Part shown: one piece after another, positions 7,237 through 14,392 of the stretch | Layout of the letters: each line of letters starts with the position of its first letter | How positions within the stretch are numbered: the first letter of the stretch is position 1 | Origin: JBPCOI01 sp051000395 | Lineage (GTDB): Bacteria > Actinomycetota > Actinomycetes > Mycobacteriales > Jatrophihabitantaceae | Assembly: GCA_051000395.1 (NCBI GenBank) | Contig: JBPCOI010000036.1 | Location: 1-21,414, forward strand | DNA length: 21,414 nt | Reading direction: 5' to 3' | The notes under the pieces: model-generated | What the model saw: only the letters and a program-made list of their open reading frames with translations | Told to the model about the DNA's origin: nothing | The model's database searches: none | Program-made: the position numbers and the translations under genes

Positions 7237-7717
7237 AGAGCGAGCGGTTCCAGGCCGGCTCGAGCTTGCTGTCCGCACGCGGATCGTCTACTGGGACGGT
7301 TGGATTTGTCGTTTTACAGGGAGAACGGGTGAGAATCCGGGCCGTTCAGCGGGCTTGTTGAGAATCACTCGCCTGGCCAGGTGGTGGCGGTCTCAGCTCC
7401 GCTACTTCAACCGTTCAGAGCGGCTGGCGACGTCCCACAAACCTTGTGCGGATGCGGACGTTGCCGTAATCGGGTGGATCACAGATACGATCCGCGTCAC
7501 GTCCTCTCGTCACCCCTGGCACCCCCGTCATCGTCGTGTGGTGGTGCGCAAGCAGTGGGCTCGCCCCGCTGTCGCCGGCCTCGTCGTCGTCTCGTTGACT
7601 TTGCTCGGCACGTTCGTGCTGCCAGGGTCGTCGACCGCCGCTGCGCCGGTGCGATCATGTCGTGTGCTGCAATGACAGTCAGATTCCCGAGACTCGAGTC
7701 GAGGAGCGCGATCCTTC
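7237..7717. other. 481-bp stretch without a confident gene
   Basis: This lies between the end of the membrane operon and the ParB-like fragment. Its only protein-like signal is a short frame with a signal-peptide look (listed separately). A GGGA...GGTGAGAATCC string at 7320-7338 resembles part of a cobalamin riboswitch core but the other conserved boxes are missing. A perfect 10-bp palindrome GACTCGAGTC lies at 7691-7700. CGAGC/GCTCG arms at 7241-7262 could form a weak hairpin just after the operon without a U-run. Confidence 0.4.
7544..7675 (+). CDS. Possible truncated secreted protein (signal peptide only)
   Basis: A GTG at 7544 (in-frame GTGs also at 7538 and 7541) opens 43 codons reading VRKQWARPAVAGLVVVSLTL and ending after TAAAPVRSCRVLQ. 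The basic start, hydrophobic core and Ala-rich cleavage-like site resemble a signal peptide with almost no mature part. There is no good ribosome binding site. It is either the 5' remnant of a secreted protein gene cut by rearrangement or chance coding potential in GC-rich DNA. Confidence 0.2.
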   Translation: MRKQWARPAVAGLVVVSLTLLGTFVLPGSSTAAAPVRSCRVLQ

Positions 7718-8203
7718 GTGCGAAGCAAGGTGCAAACGATCACCCCCAGCAAGGCCGCCGAGCTGTTGCAGGCGAACACGACTAATCGGCCGTTGTCCAA
7801 GGCGGTGGTGCGTTCGTTCTCCGAGGCGATGCGCCGCGGGGACTGGGTGATCACCCATCAGGGCATCGCGTTCGACGTCAACGGTGTGCTGGTTGACGGG
7901 CAGCACCGGCTCGCGGCGATCATCGAAGCCGAGGTGCCCGTCGAGTTGACGGTGTTCACCGACCTCCGCGTGGACACCTTCGACGTGCTGGACACCGGCA
8001 AACGCCGCAACGCCGCCGACGTCCTAGCAATCGAGGGCGAGAAGTCCTCCACCATGCTGGCGGGTACCGCGTCAGGCAGGCTCGTCGGTGAGCGTGGCCG
8101 TGGGAACTACGCCTCGTGCGCCGGCGTCGACGAGGTAGTCGCCTTGGCGGGTCTCGTCGCCTCCGACGGATCGAGGGATCAGGCGCAGGACGAGGGTTCC
8201 TAG
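7718..8203 (+). CDS. 3'-truncated phage-type ParB-like protein
   Basis: Residues 1 to about 117 look like a family common in actinobacterial phages and integrative elements. The features are 'ELLQANTTNRPLSKAVVRSFSEAMRRGDWV' then 'THQGIAFDVNGVLVDGQHRLAAI' (a ParB/Srx-like DGQHR motif) and 'DVLDTGKRRNAADVLAIEGE'. Such proteins usually continue for another hundred or more residues. Here homology stops near base 8067, and from 8072 the frame merely runs antisense through the 3' end of the symporter gene to a chance stop at 8203. The gene therefore seems cut at its 3' end by a recombination junction. GTG 7718 was chosen; GAGGAG lies about 12 bases upstream. The truncated product is probably non-functional. 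Confidence 0.6.
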   Translation: MRSKVQTITPSKAAELLQANTTNRPLSKAVVRSFSEAMRRGDWVITHQGIAFDVNGVLVDGQHRLAAIIEAEVPVELTVFTDLRVDTFDVLDTGKRRNAADVLAIEGEKSSTMLAGTASGRLVGERGRGNYASCAGVDEVVALAGLVASDGSRDQAQDEGS

Positions 8204-9700
8204 GATGGCCACGACCAGGTTGAGTACGAGGGCGGTGAGGCCGATGTAGACCGTCTGAGCCACGATCGGCGCCGAAGATACGGACGAGGCGAAATGGTGG
8301 ACCGTCGGCGTGTGGGTGCCGTAGGCGATATAGGTGCCGTAAACCATGCCGGCCAACCAGCCGGCAATCAGGGCCCAGCGGTGCAGCCATCGCGTGAACA
8401 GCCCGAAAGCAACAGCCGGGAACGTCTGGAGGATCCAGATCCCACCGAGCAGCTGCAGGTTGATGGCGTTCTGGGTGTTGAGCCCCAGCACGAACGCCAG
8501 AGCACCGAACTTCACCACCAGCGACGCCAGCTTGGAGACCTGCGCCTGCTCGGCGGGCGAGGCCTCGGGACGGATGAGATCACGGTAGATGTTGCGGGTG
8601 AAGAGGTTCGCGGCCGCGATCGACATGATGGCCGCCGGCACCAGGGCCCCGATGGCTACGGCGCCGTAGGCCACGCCGGCGAACCAGCTGGGGAACATCT
8701 GGCGGAACAGCAGCGGCGCGACCAAGCGCGAGTTGGTGGTCTTGACCCCGGATGCGATGGCCATGTAGCCAAGCAGAGCGATGAAGCCTAGGGCGAGTGA
8801 GTACAGCGGCAGCGCGGCGGCGTTGCGCCGGATGGTGTCGCGCCGACCGGTCGCCAGCACGCCGGTGATCGAGTGCGGGTACATGAACAGGGCCAGGGCC
8901 GACCCCAGCGCCAGCGTGGCGTAGGACCAGTACTGCTTGTGGCTCGGCACGAAGACGAAGGTCGACTTCGTGTGCTTGGCCGCGGCGGCCTTGGCCAGGT
9001 TATCGGAGTGGGCGTGCACCAACGAGAAGATGTGCCCGTATCCGCCCAGACGGATCGGGATGTAGATGATGGCGACGATGATCACCACGTAGATCAGGAT
9101 GTCTTTGACGAAGGCGATCAGCGCCGGGGCCCGCAGGCCCGACGTGTAGGTGAACGCCGCCAGGATCACGAAGGCGATGATGAGGGGGAGATCGTTGACG
9201 ACCCCCGACCCGTTGCCGATGCCTACCACCTGCAGCACCGCCTGGATGCCGACGAGCTGAAGGGCAATATAGGGCAGCAGCGCCAGGATCCCAGTGAAGG
9301 CCACGACGAAGCCGAGCCCGGAGCTGCCGAAGCGGCCGCGGACGAAGTCGGCCACGGTCACGTAGCCGTGCCGGTGCGCCACCGACCACAGGCGCGGCAT
9401 CAGCACGAACACGATCGGCCACACCAAGATCGTGTATGCCACGGCGAACCAGCCCGACACCGCACCCACTGCGTACATGGCCCCGGGTACGGCGATGAAC
9501 GTGTATGCGGTGTAGAGGTCCCCGCCAAGCAGGAACCAGGTGACGAAACCGCCGTAGCTGCGACCTCCCAGTCCCCACTCGTCCAGGGTGTCCATGGAGG
9601 TGGGGCGTCGCCACCTCGACGCCGCGAAGCCAATGATGGTGACGACCGCGAATAGGGCGATCAACACAGCGAGTGCGGTGGTATCGATACCGGGCTTCAT
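8072..9700 (-). CDS. Sodium:solute symporter family protein (monocarboxylate-type)
   Basis: This 542-aa protein has about 13 hydrophobic helices and the sequence style of the SSS (SLC5-like) family: 'LDEWGLGGRSYGGFVTWFLLGGDLYTAYTFIAVPG' near the N-terminus, 'MPRLWSVAHRHGYVTVADFVRGRFGS' and a long 'GALVPAAIMSIAAANLFTRNIYRDL' segment. Family members import organic solutes with Na+ or H+. Those paired with a DUF3311 protein include the monocarboxylate carriers MctP/MctC (acetate, propionate, pyruvate, lactate), which is the likeliest substrate class here. The start (ATG 9700) overlaps the stop of the DUF3311 gene by ATGA. Its 3' end abuts the truncated ParB-like gene in tail-to-tail orientation, only a few bases from the apparent break. 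Confidence 0.9.
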   Translation of the reverse strand: MKPGIDTTALAVLIALFAVVTIIGFAASRWRRPTSMDTLDEWGLGGRSYGGFVTWFLLGGDLYTAYTFIAVPGAMYAVGAVSGWFAVAYTILVWPIVFVLMPRLWSVAHRHGYVTVADFVRGRFGSSGLGFVVAFTGILALLPYIALQLVGIQAVLQVVGIGNGSGVVNDLPLIIAFVILAAFTYTSGLRAPALIAFVKDILIYVVIIVAIIYIPIRLGGYGHIFSLVHAHSDNLAKAAAAKHTKSTFVFVPSHKQYWSYATLALGSALALFMYPHSITGVLATGRRDTIRRNAAALPLYSLALGFIALLGYMAIASGVKTTNSRLVAPLLFRQMFPSWFAGVAYGAVAIGALVPAAIMSIAAANLFTRNIYRDLIRPEASPAEQAQVSKLASLVVKFGALAFVLGLNTQNAINLQLLGGIWILQTFPAVAFGLFTRWLHRWALIAGWLAGMVYGTYIAYGTHTPTVHHFASSVSSAPIVAQTVYIGLTALVLNLVVAILGTLVLRLIPRSVGGDETRQGDYLVDAGARGVVPTATLTDEPA

Positions 9701-9984
9701 CCGAGGTGGCCACCTGATCCTGCGGGGTCATCCCCCACCTGGCGGCGCCGCGCCGCCAGTAGCTGATAGGCGACGAATTGGCTGGCGGCGTTGATGATCA
9801 GCCACAGGATCGAGTACCAGTAGAAGAAGGGGATGCCCTCAAAGGTCGGGGTGATGTGGGCGTAGCTCGGTACCCACAGCAGTGCGACGAAGGTGGCGGC
9901 CAGCAGCACCGAGACGAATACGAACCGCCGCGGCGCCTCCGAGAAGCGCAGGCCCCTGCGGTCCTCGAGTGGCGGATCCGTCAC
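9697..9984 (-). CDS. DUF3311 small membrane protein, partner of the symporter
   Basis: The 95-aa product carries two hydrophobic helices, 'FVFVSVLLAATFVALLWVP' and 'FFYWYSILWLIINAASQFV', with 'TPTFEGIPFFYWY' between them, the characteristic DUF3311 pattern. These proteins are almost always encoded directly before an SSS symporter and are thought to be accessory subunits. The start was set at GTG 9984 because AGGAGG lies 4-5 bases upstream. A longer in-frame extension to 10044 has no membrane or family features. ATGA overlap couples it to the symporter gene. The left end of the IS21 element is 78 bp upstream of this start. Confidence 0.88.
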   Translation of the reverse strand: MTDPPLEDRRGLRFSEAPRRFVFVSVLLAATFVALLWVPSYAHITPTFEGIPFFYWYSILWLIINAASQFVAYQLLAARRRQVGDDPAGSGGHLG

Positions 9985-10014
9985 GAGTCCTCCTGGAACA
10001 ACTACGGATAAACG

Positions 10015-10044
10015 TTGATACACCTGGCGTCGCGGAGCGCGCAA
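10015..10044 (-). promoter_or_regulatory. Possible promoter for DUF3311/symporter
   Basis: On the minus strand TTGCGC (10039-10044) and TATCAA (10015-10020) are separated by 18 bases and lie about 30 bases before the AGGAGG/GTG start at 9984. This is a fair but not strong match to a housekeeping promoter. The IS21 element begins 18 bp upstream of the -35 box, so any upstream activator site would have been displaced by the insertion. Confidence 0.35.
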
Positions 10045-10062
10045 GGGGCCCGGTTCTTGCGT

Positions 10063-10114
10063 TGATGGCGCTCATCTGAATTTCCCCAGACCTGCTCACT
10101 GAAAATCCCCACCC
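10063..10114 (+). repeat. Left terminal inverted repeat of the IS21 element
   Basis: These 52 bases match the complement of 12561-12611. Two internal repeats are visible: CTCATCTGAATTTCCCCAG (10071-10089) and CTCACTGAAAATCCCCAC. They are likely IstA binding sites, by analogy with IS21 ends. Confidence 0.85.
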
Positions 10115-10136
10115 GTGTGGCTCCGCCGAGACAGGC

Positions 10137-10190
10137 GGAACCCCTTCGATGCTGGCGGTCTCTGACCACACGCCGGCTCGAAGGGGTTCC
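10137..10190 (+). promoter_or_regulatory. Strong hairpin overlapping the istA ribosome-binding region
   Basis: GGAACCCCTTCGA (10137-10149) is the exact complement of TCGAAGGGGTTCC (10178-10190). Inside it, after one bulged T, GCTGGCG (10151-10157) pairs with CGCCGGC (10171-10177) with one G-U pair, leaving a 13-nt loop. The 3' arm contains AAGGGG, the only Shine-Dalgarno-like run before the istA ATG at 10199. Read-through transcripts from outside would therefore hide the ribosome binding site, while a transcript started inside the 5' arm would not. A smaller 6-bp hairpin (TCCGCC 10122-10127 with GGCGGA 10134-10139) overlaps the 5' arm by three bases and would compete with it. Confidence 0.7.
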
Positions 10191-10198
10191 TGCTGCTC

Positions 10199-11701
10199 AT
10201 GCTCACACGGGAGAACGACATCGACATACATGCTTTGCGTCGGCAGGGGTGGACGATCTCGGCGATCGCTCGCCATCTGGAGCGTGACCGCAAGACGGTC
10301 CGTTCGTATCTGGCCGGCCGGGAGGCCGGGGTTCGGGTGCGCAGCGGTCCTGATCTGTTCGAGTCGTTCGCCGCCTACTGCGCGCAGCGGTTGGGTGATG
10401 ATCCGCATCTGTGGGCCTCGAGGTTGTTCGATGAGCTGCTCGAGCTCGGTTACGGGCAGTCGTATCCGACGATGACCCGCCAGATCCGGGCCCGGGGTCT
10501 GCGGCCGGCGTGTGAGCGGTGCCGCCCGACGAAGGGCCGGGCGGTCGCGGTGATCGATCACCCGGCGGGGCAGGAAACCCAGTGGGACTGGGTCGAACTG
10601 CCTGACCCGCCGGCATCGTGGGGGTGGGGCAAGACCGCGCATCTGCTCGTCGGTGCGCTGTCGCACTCGGGCAAGTGGCGCGGGGTGCTGGCTGAGTCCG
10701 AAGACCAGCCGCATCTGGTCGACGCCCTGGACCGGGTCGCGCACGCCTTGGGCGGGCTCACCCTGGATTGGCGCTTCGACCGGATGGCCACCGTCGTGTC
10801 ACCGGGCACCGGCCGGGTCAGCGCCTCGTTCGCCGCGGTCGCGAAGTACTACGGCGTGTCGGTCAAGCCCTGTCCGCCGCGGCGCGGCAACCGCAAGGGG
10901 GTAGTCGAGAAGGCGAATCATGTTGCTGCGCAACGGTTCTGGCGCACGTTGGGTGACGATGTCACGGTCGAACAGGCCCAAGCACGCCTCGACGCCTGGT
11001 GCGCCAACCGCGCAGACGCGCGCCGGCGGGCCACCGCCGAGGGCAGGTTCACCGTCTCCGAGCTGGCGGCCGCCGAGGTGCTCGCGCCGATGCCGACACA
11101 GTTCCCGGCGCTGCTGACCGTCGAGCGGGTCGTCTCGGCGCAGGCGTTGGTGGCCTTCCGCGGCAACCGCTACTCGGTGCCACCGAACCTGCACGGCGCC
11201 ACGGTCACCGTGAGCGTCCGACTGGACGGCACCCACCTCGACATCGCCACCACACCCGGCACCGCAACGGGCGGCACCAGCAGCAGCGGTTCCAGCAGCG
11301 GTGGCAGGGTCGGTGGGGCGTTGCCGACGGTGATCGCGCGGCACCGGATCGCCCCGACCGGCGCCGGGGTGATGGTCCGCGACCATGGCCACGTCACCGC
11401 CCTGGAGCAGGCCGCCATGGGCGCCGCCACCCTCGAGGCTCCGCACCGCGGCAAGCAACGCCGACCGCTCACTTCGGCAGCGCGGGCCGCGGCCGACGCT
11501 CTACGTGGTGGTGGCCTCGGCCTCGGCGAGGCCGGCGTTGTTGTCGATCTGGCCCGTTACGCCGCAGCAGCAGCTGGGCGAAACACCCTGCACGCCGAAT
11601 CAGCGATGAGCCGATCAGAGGAGGAAACCCCTCTCGCACCGAAGGAAAGTCCACATCGATCACGCCGCACCACCACGATCAAGGAGAGCAGCCACACATG
11701 A
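10199..11701 (+). CDS. istA: IS21-family transposase IstA
   Basis: The 500-aa protein has the IstA layout. A helix-turn-helix lies at residues about 8-40 (IHALRRQGWTISAIARHLERD, then KTVRSYL). The DDE integrase core has D130 in 'QWDWVEL', D194 in 'RFDRMATVV' and E237 in 'GVVEKANH'. A C-terminal Mu-type beta domain includes 'NRYSVPPNLHGATVTVSV' near residue 320. Length is normal for the family (about 400-510). It cuts and joins the element ends with help from IstB. The start ATG 10199 lies 8 bases after a strong hairpin. A Gly/Ser-rich insert (GTATGGTSSSGSSSGGRVGG) near residue 355 is probably a flexible linker. The TGA overlaps the istB start (ATGA). Confidence 0.95.
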   Translation: MLTRENDIDIHALRRQGWTISAIARHLERDRKTVRSYLAGREAGVRVRSGPDLFESFAAYCAQRLGDDPHLWASRLFDELLELGYGQSYPTMTRQIRARGLRPACERCRPTKGRAVAVIDHPAGQETQWDWVELPDPPASWGWGKTAHLLVGALSHSGKWRGVLAESEDQPHLVDALDRVAHALGGLTLDWRFDRMATVVSPGTGRVSASFAAVAKYYGVSVKPCPPRRGNRKGVVEKANHVAAQRFWRTLGDDVTVEQAQARLDAWCANRADARRRATAEGRFTVSELAAAEVLAPMPTQFPALLTVERVVSAQALVAFRGNRYSVPPNLHGATVTVSVRLDGTHLDIATTPGTATGGTSSSGSSSGGRVGGALPTVIARHRIAPTGAGVMVRDHGHVTALEQAAMGAATLEAPHRGKQRRPLTSAARAAADALRGGGLGLGEAGVVVDLARYAAAAAGRNTLHAESAMSRSEEETPLAPKESPHRSRRTTTIKESSHT

Positions 11702-12549
11702 CGACCACCAAGAAGACAACCGTCCAAGCCCCACCGGCGGCGCCGTTGACAGCGGCGCAGGCCAGCCTCTACCAGCAGCTGCGCGGCCATCTGGCCGTGC
11801 TCAAACTCCACGACGCTGCCGAGCACCTCCCGGCCGTGCTCGACGCCGCCCGCGACGAGCAGCTCAGCGTCACCGCCGCCCTGGAACGCCTTCTGGCGAT
11901 CGAGGTCAAGGCCACCGAGCAGCGCCGCCTGACCGGACGGCTGCGGTTCGCCTCACTGCCCACCCCGGCCCGGCTGTCCGACATCGACTACGACGCCGCA
12001 CCCAGCCTCGACCGAGCCCTGATCACCGAACTGGCCACCGGCGCCTACCTCCAATCAGCCACCAACGTCCTACTCATCGGACCACCCGGCGTCGGCAAAA
12101 CCATGATCGCCGTCGGCCTGGCCCGCGCCGCCGCCGAAGCCGGCTACCGCACCTACTTCACCACCGCCGCAGACCTCGCCGCCCGCTGCCACCGCGCCGC
12201 CATCGAAGGACGATGGGCCACCACCATGCGCTTCTTCGCTGGCACCGGCTTGTTGGTGATCGACGAACTGGGATATCTGGCGCTGCCCGCCGAAGCCGCC
12301 GCCGCACTGTTTCAGGTTGTTTCACAACGATATTTGAAAACCTCGATCGTGATCACCAGCAACCGCGGCGTCGGCGCCTGGGGCGAAATCCTCGGCGACA
12401 ACACCGTCGCCGCCGCACTGCTCGACCGGCTACTACACCGCTCTGTCGTCCTCACCCTCGACGGCGATTCCTACCGACTACGCCAACACCACACCCGCAA
12501 CGAAACCCTCCGCGCCACCACCACCGGAACCCGCCAACCACTACGCTGA
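11698..12549 (+). CDS. istB: IS21-family helper ATPase IstB
   Basis: This 283-aa AAA+ (DnaA/DnaC-like) protein has Walker A GPPGVGKT (residues 128-135), Walker B LLVIDELGYL (D189/E190) and sensor-like 'IVITSNRG'. The helical N-terminal domain 'YQQLRGHLAVLKLHDAAEHL' is typical of IstB. IstB helps IstA choose and capture target DNA. Start ATG 11698 follows AAGGAG at good distance and overlaps the istA stop by 4 bases. An upstream in-frame extension only runs antisense or out of frame through istA. The stop lies 11 bases inside the right terminal repeat boundary. Confidence 0.95.
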   Translation: MTTTKKTTVQAPPAAPLTAAQASLYQQLRGHLAVLKLHDAAEHLPAVLDAARDEQLSVTAALERLLAIEVKATEQRRLTGRLRFASLPTPARLSDIDYDAAPSLDRALITELATGAYLQSATNVLLIGPPGVGKTMIAVGLARAAAEAGYRTYFTTAADLAARCHRAAIEGRWATTMRFFAGTGLLVIDELGYLALPAEAAAALFQVVSQRYLKTSIVITSNRGVGAWGEILGDNTVAAALLDRLLHRSVVLTLDGDSYRLRQHHTRNETLRATTTGTRQPLR

Positions 12550-12560
12550 CACCGCCACCA

Positions 12561-12611
12561 GGGTGGGGACATTCGATGAGCAACCCTGAGGACTTTCGAT
12601 AAGCGGCATCA
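12561..12611 (-). repeat. Right terminal inverted repeat of the IS21 element
   Basis: Read on the minus strand this starts TGATGCCGCTTATCGAAAG and reaches TCCCCACCC. It matches the left end with about 70 percent identity and one gap, and contains the paired sub-repeats CTTATCGAAAGTCCTCA and CTCATCGAATGTCCCCA. Confidence 0.85.
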
Positions 12612-12685
12612 GCGTTGCCCACCTTGCGGCTCGGGCGCCTCGAGGCCTGGCGGCGCGCAGGCCCGTCGCCAGCTCAGGTCGCGGC

Positions 12686-12913
12686 CTACAGCGTCCCGCT
12701 GGCCAACAGCACGGTCAGGACGACGTCGCCGGCGAATGCGCACAACGTCAGCACGATGGCGCCGTACAGGAGCCACCCGTTGGCTCGCGCCGCTCGGCCG
12801 ACCAGATCCTCGAGCTGGTGCGCTCCACCGGTTTGGGTGAGTGCTTCGGCACGCGGAATCCAACCCATCCACAGCGACCGAGCTGATGACGGGGATCCTT
12901 GACGGCCTGACAT
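12686..12913 (-). CDS. Small C-terminally anchored membrane protein, unknown
   Basis: From ATG 12913 the frame encodes 75 aa, with a Ser/Gly-rich start, an amphipathic middle (HQLEDLVGRAARANGWLLYG) and a 22-residue hydrophobic helix AIVLTLCAFAGDVVLTVLLA at the C-terminus. The lower half of the frame has normal coding character, but the frame stays open upstream to 13159 and the true start is uncertain. No family is recognised. Its start is only 6 bp from the likely start of the decayed methyltransferase on the other strand, so at least one of the two has lost its natural upstream region. It is the first gene beyond the IS21 element. Confidence 0.45.
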   Translation of the reverse strand: MSGRQGSPSSARSLWMGWIPRAEALTQTGGAHQLEDLVGRAARANGWLLYGAIVLTLCAFAGDVVLTVLLASGTL

Positions 12914-12919
12914 GGCTCC

Positions 12920-13210
12920 GTGCCCGAGCTGCGCCCAGAGATTCTCGCGTTCTATTGGGGAGGGACGCGAGGCGGGAAGACTCGTCGACGGAGGTCTGGC
13001 CGGTCCGCTGGAGTTCGCCCGAACCATCGAGTTGCTGGAGCGGTACCGGTCGGCGTGGCCCGTTGATGTTCTCGATGTCGGCGGCGGGCCAGGCAGGTAC
13101 GCCTCGTGGCTGCAGCACGGGGCGATCGCGTTCTGCTGGTTGATCCGGTCCCTCTGCATGTCGACCAGGCGCGACAGATGGCTCTGGATGCGAGATCGGT
13201 GACCAGTTGA
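12920..13210 (+). pseudogene. Decayed, truncated SAM-dependent methyltransferase
   Basis: From GTG 12920 the reading is VPELRPEILAFYW, then in the next frame EGREAGRLVDGGLAGPLEF, ARTIELLERY and the SAM motif LDVGGGPGRYASWL. After a second shift it reads AARGDRVLLVDPVPLHVDQA and ends VTS-stop at 13208-13210. Joined together this is the N-terminal third of a class I methyltransferase. The first shift is an extra G in the run at 12957-12960; the second is a missing G after 13112. Nothing recognisable follows the stop, because the next 800 bp belong to a gene on the other strand. It is both frameshifted and cut at its 3' end, so no functional enzyme is expected. Confidence 0.65.
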
Positions 13211-13253
13211 GGAACGGGCCGCGGGACGGGCCGCAGCAGCGTTGGCCGGGCGG

Positions 13254-14046
13254 CTATTGCTGGACAGCGGTGATGAAGCCGCTGCCGGAGGCGCCCTGGT
13301 CGGGGCGTCCGAGGGCGGCGGCCACGATCGCTCGGTCGTGGATCTGCGCGGCCCAGCCGTGTCCGTTCAACCAGTCAAGGGTGTCCTTGCCGAGCCCTCC
13401 CTTCCACAGTGCGGTCACCCGCGCAGGGTGTGCAGCTCGTGTGATGTCGGCCAGCAGTCGCTTCGCTTCGGCGGCGGTCAGATAGATGAGCAGACCCTCG
13501 ACCAGCCAGGCGGTGGGCTGCCTGAGGTCGTGTCCCGCCGCGACCAGGGCGCCACGCCAGTCCGCGCGCAAGTCGACCGGCAGCATCGCGTGCCTGCACC
13601 GTGGCGCCCGCGCCCGATCGGGCAAGAACCTGCGCCTTGAATGTCGGGACCTCGGGCAGATCCAGTTCGAACGGCTGGACGCCTCCTGGCCACGGCAGCC
13701 GAAACGCCCGCGTGTCCAGCCCGGCTGCCAGCAGTACCAGCTGCCGGATCCCGGCCGTGGCCGCATCAAGTAGGTAATCATCGAAGAAGCGAGTGCAGAT
13801 CACCACGTGACGACCCAAGCTGGCACCCAGGTCGGCCAGGTCCTCGCCACCGTCCCGGATCACGGCGAGCGGCGTCTCGGGCATGGCATCGAGGAATCCT
13901 TGCGCATAGGAGTTGACGAAGAGCCGATCGGCGCGGTGGCTCGCTTCGGCGCGCATCTGCGCCGTGCCCAAGGCCGTCTTGGCGACACCTTGCAACGCCG
14001 TGCGCGGCTGCTCGTCGTCGCCCACGTCATCAGCATCCCAGTCCAC
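13254..14046 (-). pseudogene. TIGR00027/LCMT-like methyltransferase with one frameshift
   Basis: The N-terminal part reads GVAKTALGTAQMRAEAS, DRLFVNSYAQGFLDA, CTRFFDDYLLDAATAGI, VLLAAGLDTRAFRLPWPGG and FELDLPEV. After 'QVLA' the frame changes and continues RCRHAMLPVDLRADW, TAWLVEGLLIYL and GFITAVQQ-stop. This order is that of the actinobacterial TIGR00027 family (leucine carboxyl methyltransferase fold, PF04072), whose members methylate small molecules or proteins of mostly unknown identity. Removing one base from the GGG at 13620-13622 gives 263 aa, normal for the family. GTG 14046 is a tentative start; there is no good ribosome binding site. Either a sequencing error or a real disruption. 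Confidence 0.75.
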
Positions 14047-14088
14047 CGAAGCGGCCGAGCCCGTACCGCAGGGGGTCGGCTGCTGCTC

Positions 14089-14169
14089 GCCCTCATCCTC
14101 AGCTACCGCGACAGGCGAATCAGCGAATACACCGTCATCGCCAGCCCGACCGATCTCGATCAGCTGTGA
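14089..14169 (+). pseudogene. Possible C-terminal remnant of a SnoaL-tailed sigma factor or NTF2-like protein
   Basis: The frame ending at TGA 14167-14169 reads ALILSYRDRRISEYTVIAS then PTDLDQL. The pattern 'R.dgRI.eY.VIa.P..L..L' is the usual last strand of the SnoaL-like tail of SigJ-type ECF sigma factors and of related NTF2 proteins. Nothing matching lies upstream on this strand, which is occupied by the antisense methyltransferase. It would be a fragment left by a rearrangement. Evidence is a short motif only. Confidence 0.3.
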
Positions 14170-14267
14170 TCGCCCTGCTCGACTATCAGTCCGCAAGCTA
14201 ACCGGCTGCTGAGGTCCCGGTTGCGGATCCCATCCGGGCACGCGCCCGGTCATCGCGCGTCTAACGG

Positions 14268-14392
14268 GACGAGCGTGATCATCGGGTGTTCGCCCGCATC
14301 GAGCCCCTGCGGCGTGCCGACGACGTTCCGCTGCGGGCACCTGTTCGGTGGCGGAGCGGCATACGAGACGACCTTGATCATCTGGTGATCGC
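14268..14392. repeat. Imperfect 26-bp direct repeat pair, 99 bp apart
   Basis: GACGAGCGTGATCATCGGGT plus GTTCGC at 14268-14293 and GACGACCTTGATCATCTGGT plus GATCGC at 14367-14392 match at 22 of 26 positions. Each holds the palindrome TGATCA. The period is 33 codons, so this may be a relic of a repeated coding motif or a protein-binding site. Confidence 0.35.

Larger units (their letters stand above)
10063..12611 (+). mobile_element. Complete IS21-family insertion sequence with 4-bp target duplication
   Basis: The element is 2549 bp and begins TGATGGCGCTCATC and ends GCGGCATCA, giving the TG...CA ends of the IS21 family. The first 52 bases and the complement of the last 51 align with one gap (TGATGGCGCTCATC against TGATGCCGCTTATC, through to TCCCCACCC in both). 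Each end contains two copies of a motif of the form CTCAT/C-GAA-TCCCCA, the repeated terminal sites typical of IS21. The bases GCGT occur immediately outside both ends (10059-10062 and 12612-12615) as a target-site duplication. Both istA and istB are intact and coupled, so the element is probably recent and possibly active. It sits between genes and interrupts none. Confidence 0.92.

Noticed and set aside
7314..7380. Possible cobalamin riboswitch core (GGGA...CGGGTGAGAATCCGGG)
   Set aside because: Only the central GGTG/GAATCC-like part matches. The 5' boxes, the ACTGG-type element and the 3' AGGA-ACCTG part were not found, and no B12- or cobalt-related gene follows.
8873..9655. 260-codon plus-strand frame inside the symporter gene
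   Set aside because: It is hydrophilic, repetitive and antisense to a well-recognised transporter.
10999..11697. N-terminal extension of istB upstream of 11698
   Set aside because: It is a shifted-frame reading of istA. ATG 11698 has a good ribosome site and gives normal IstB length.
13242..13640. Plus-strand continuation of the decayed methyltransferase beyond 13210
   Set aside because: The frame is antisense to the TIGR00027-like gene and has no methyltransferase motif.
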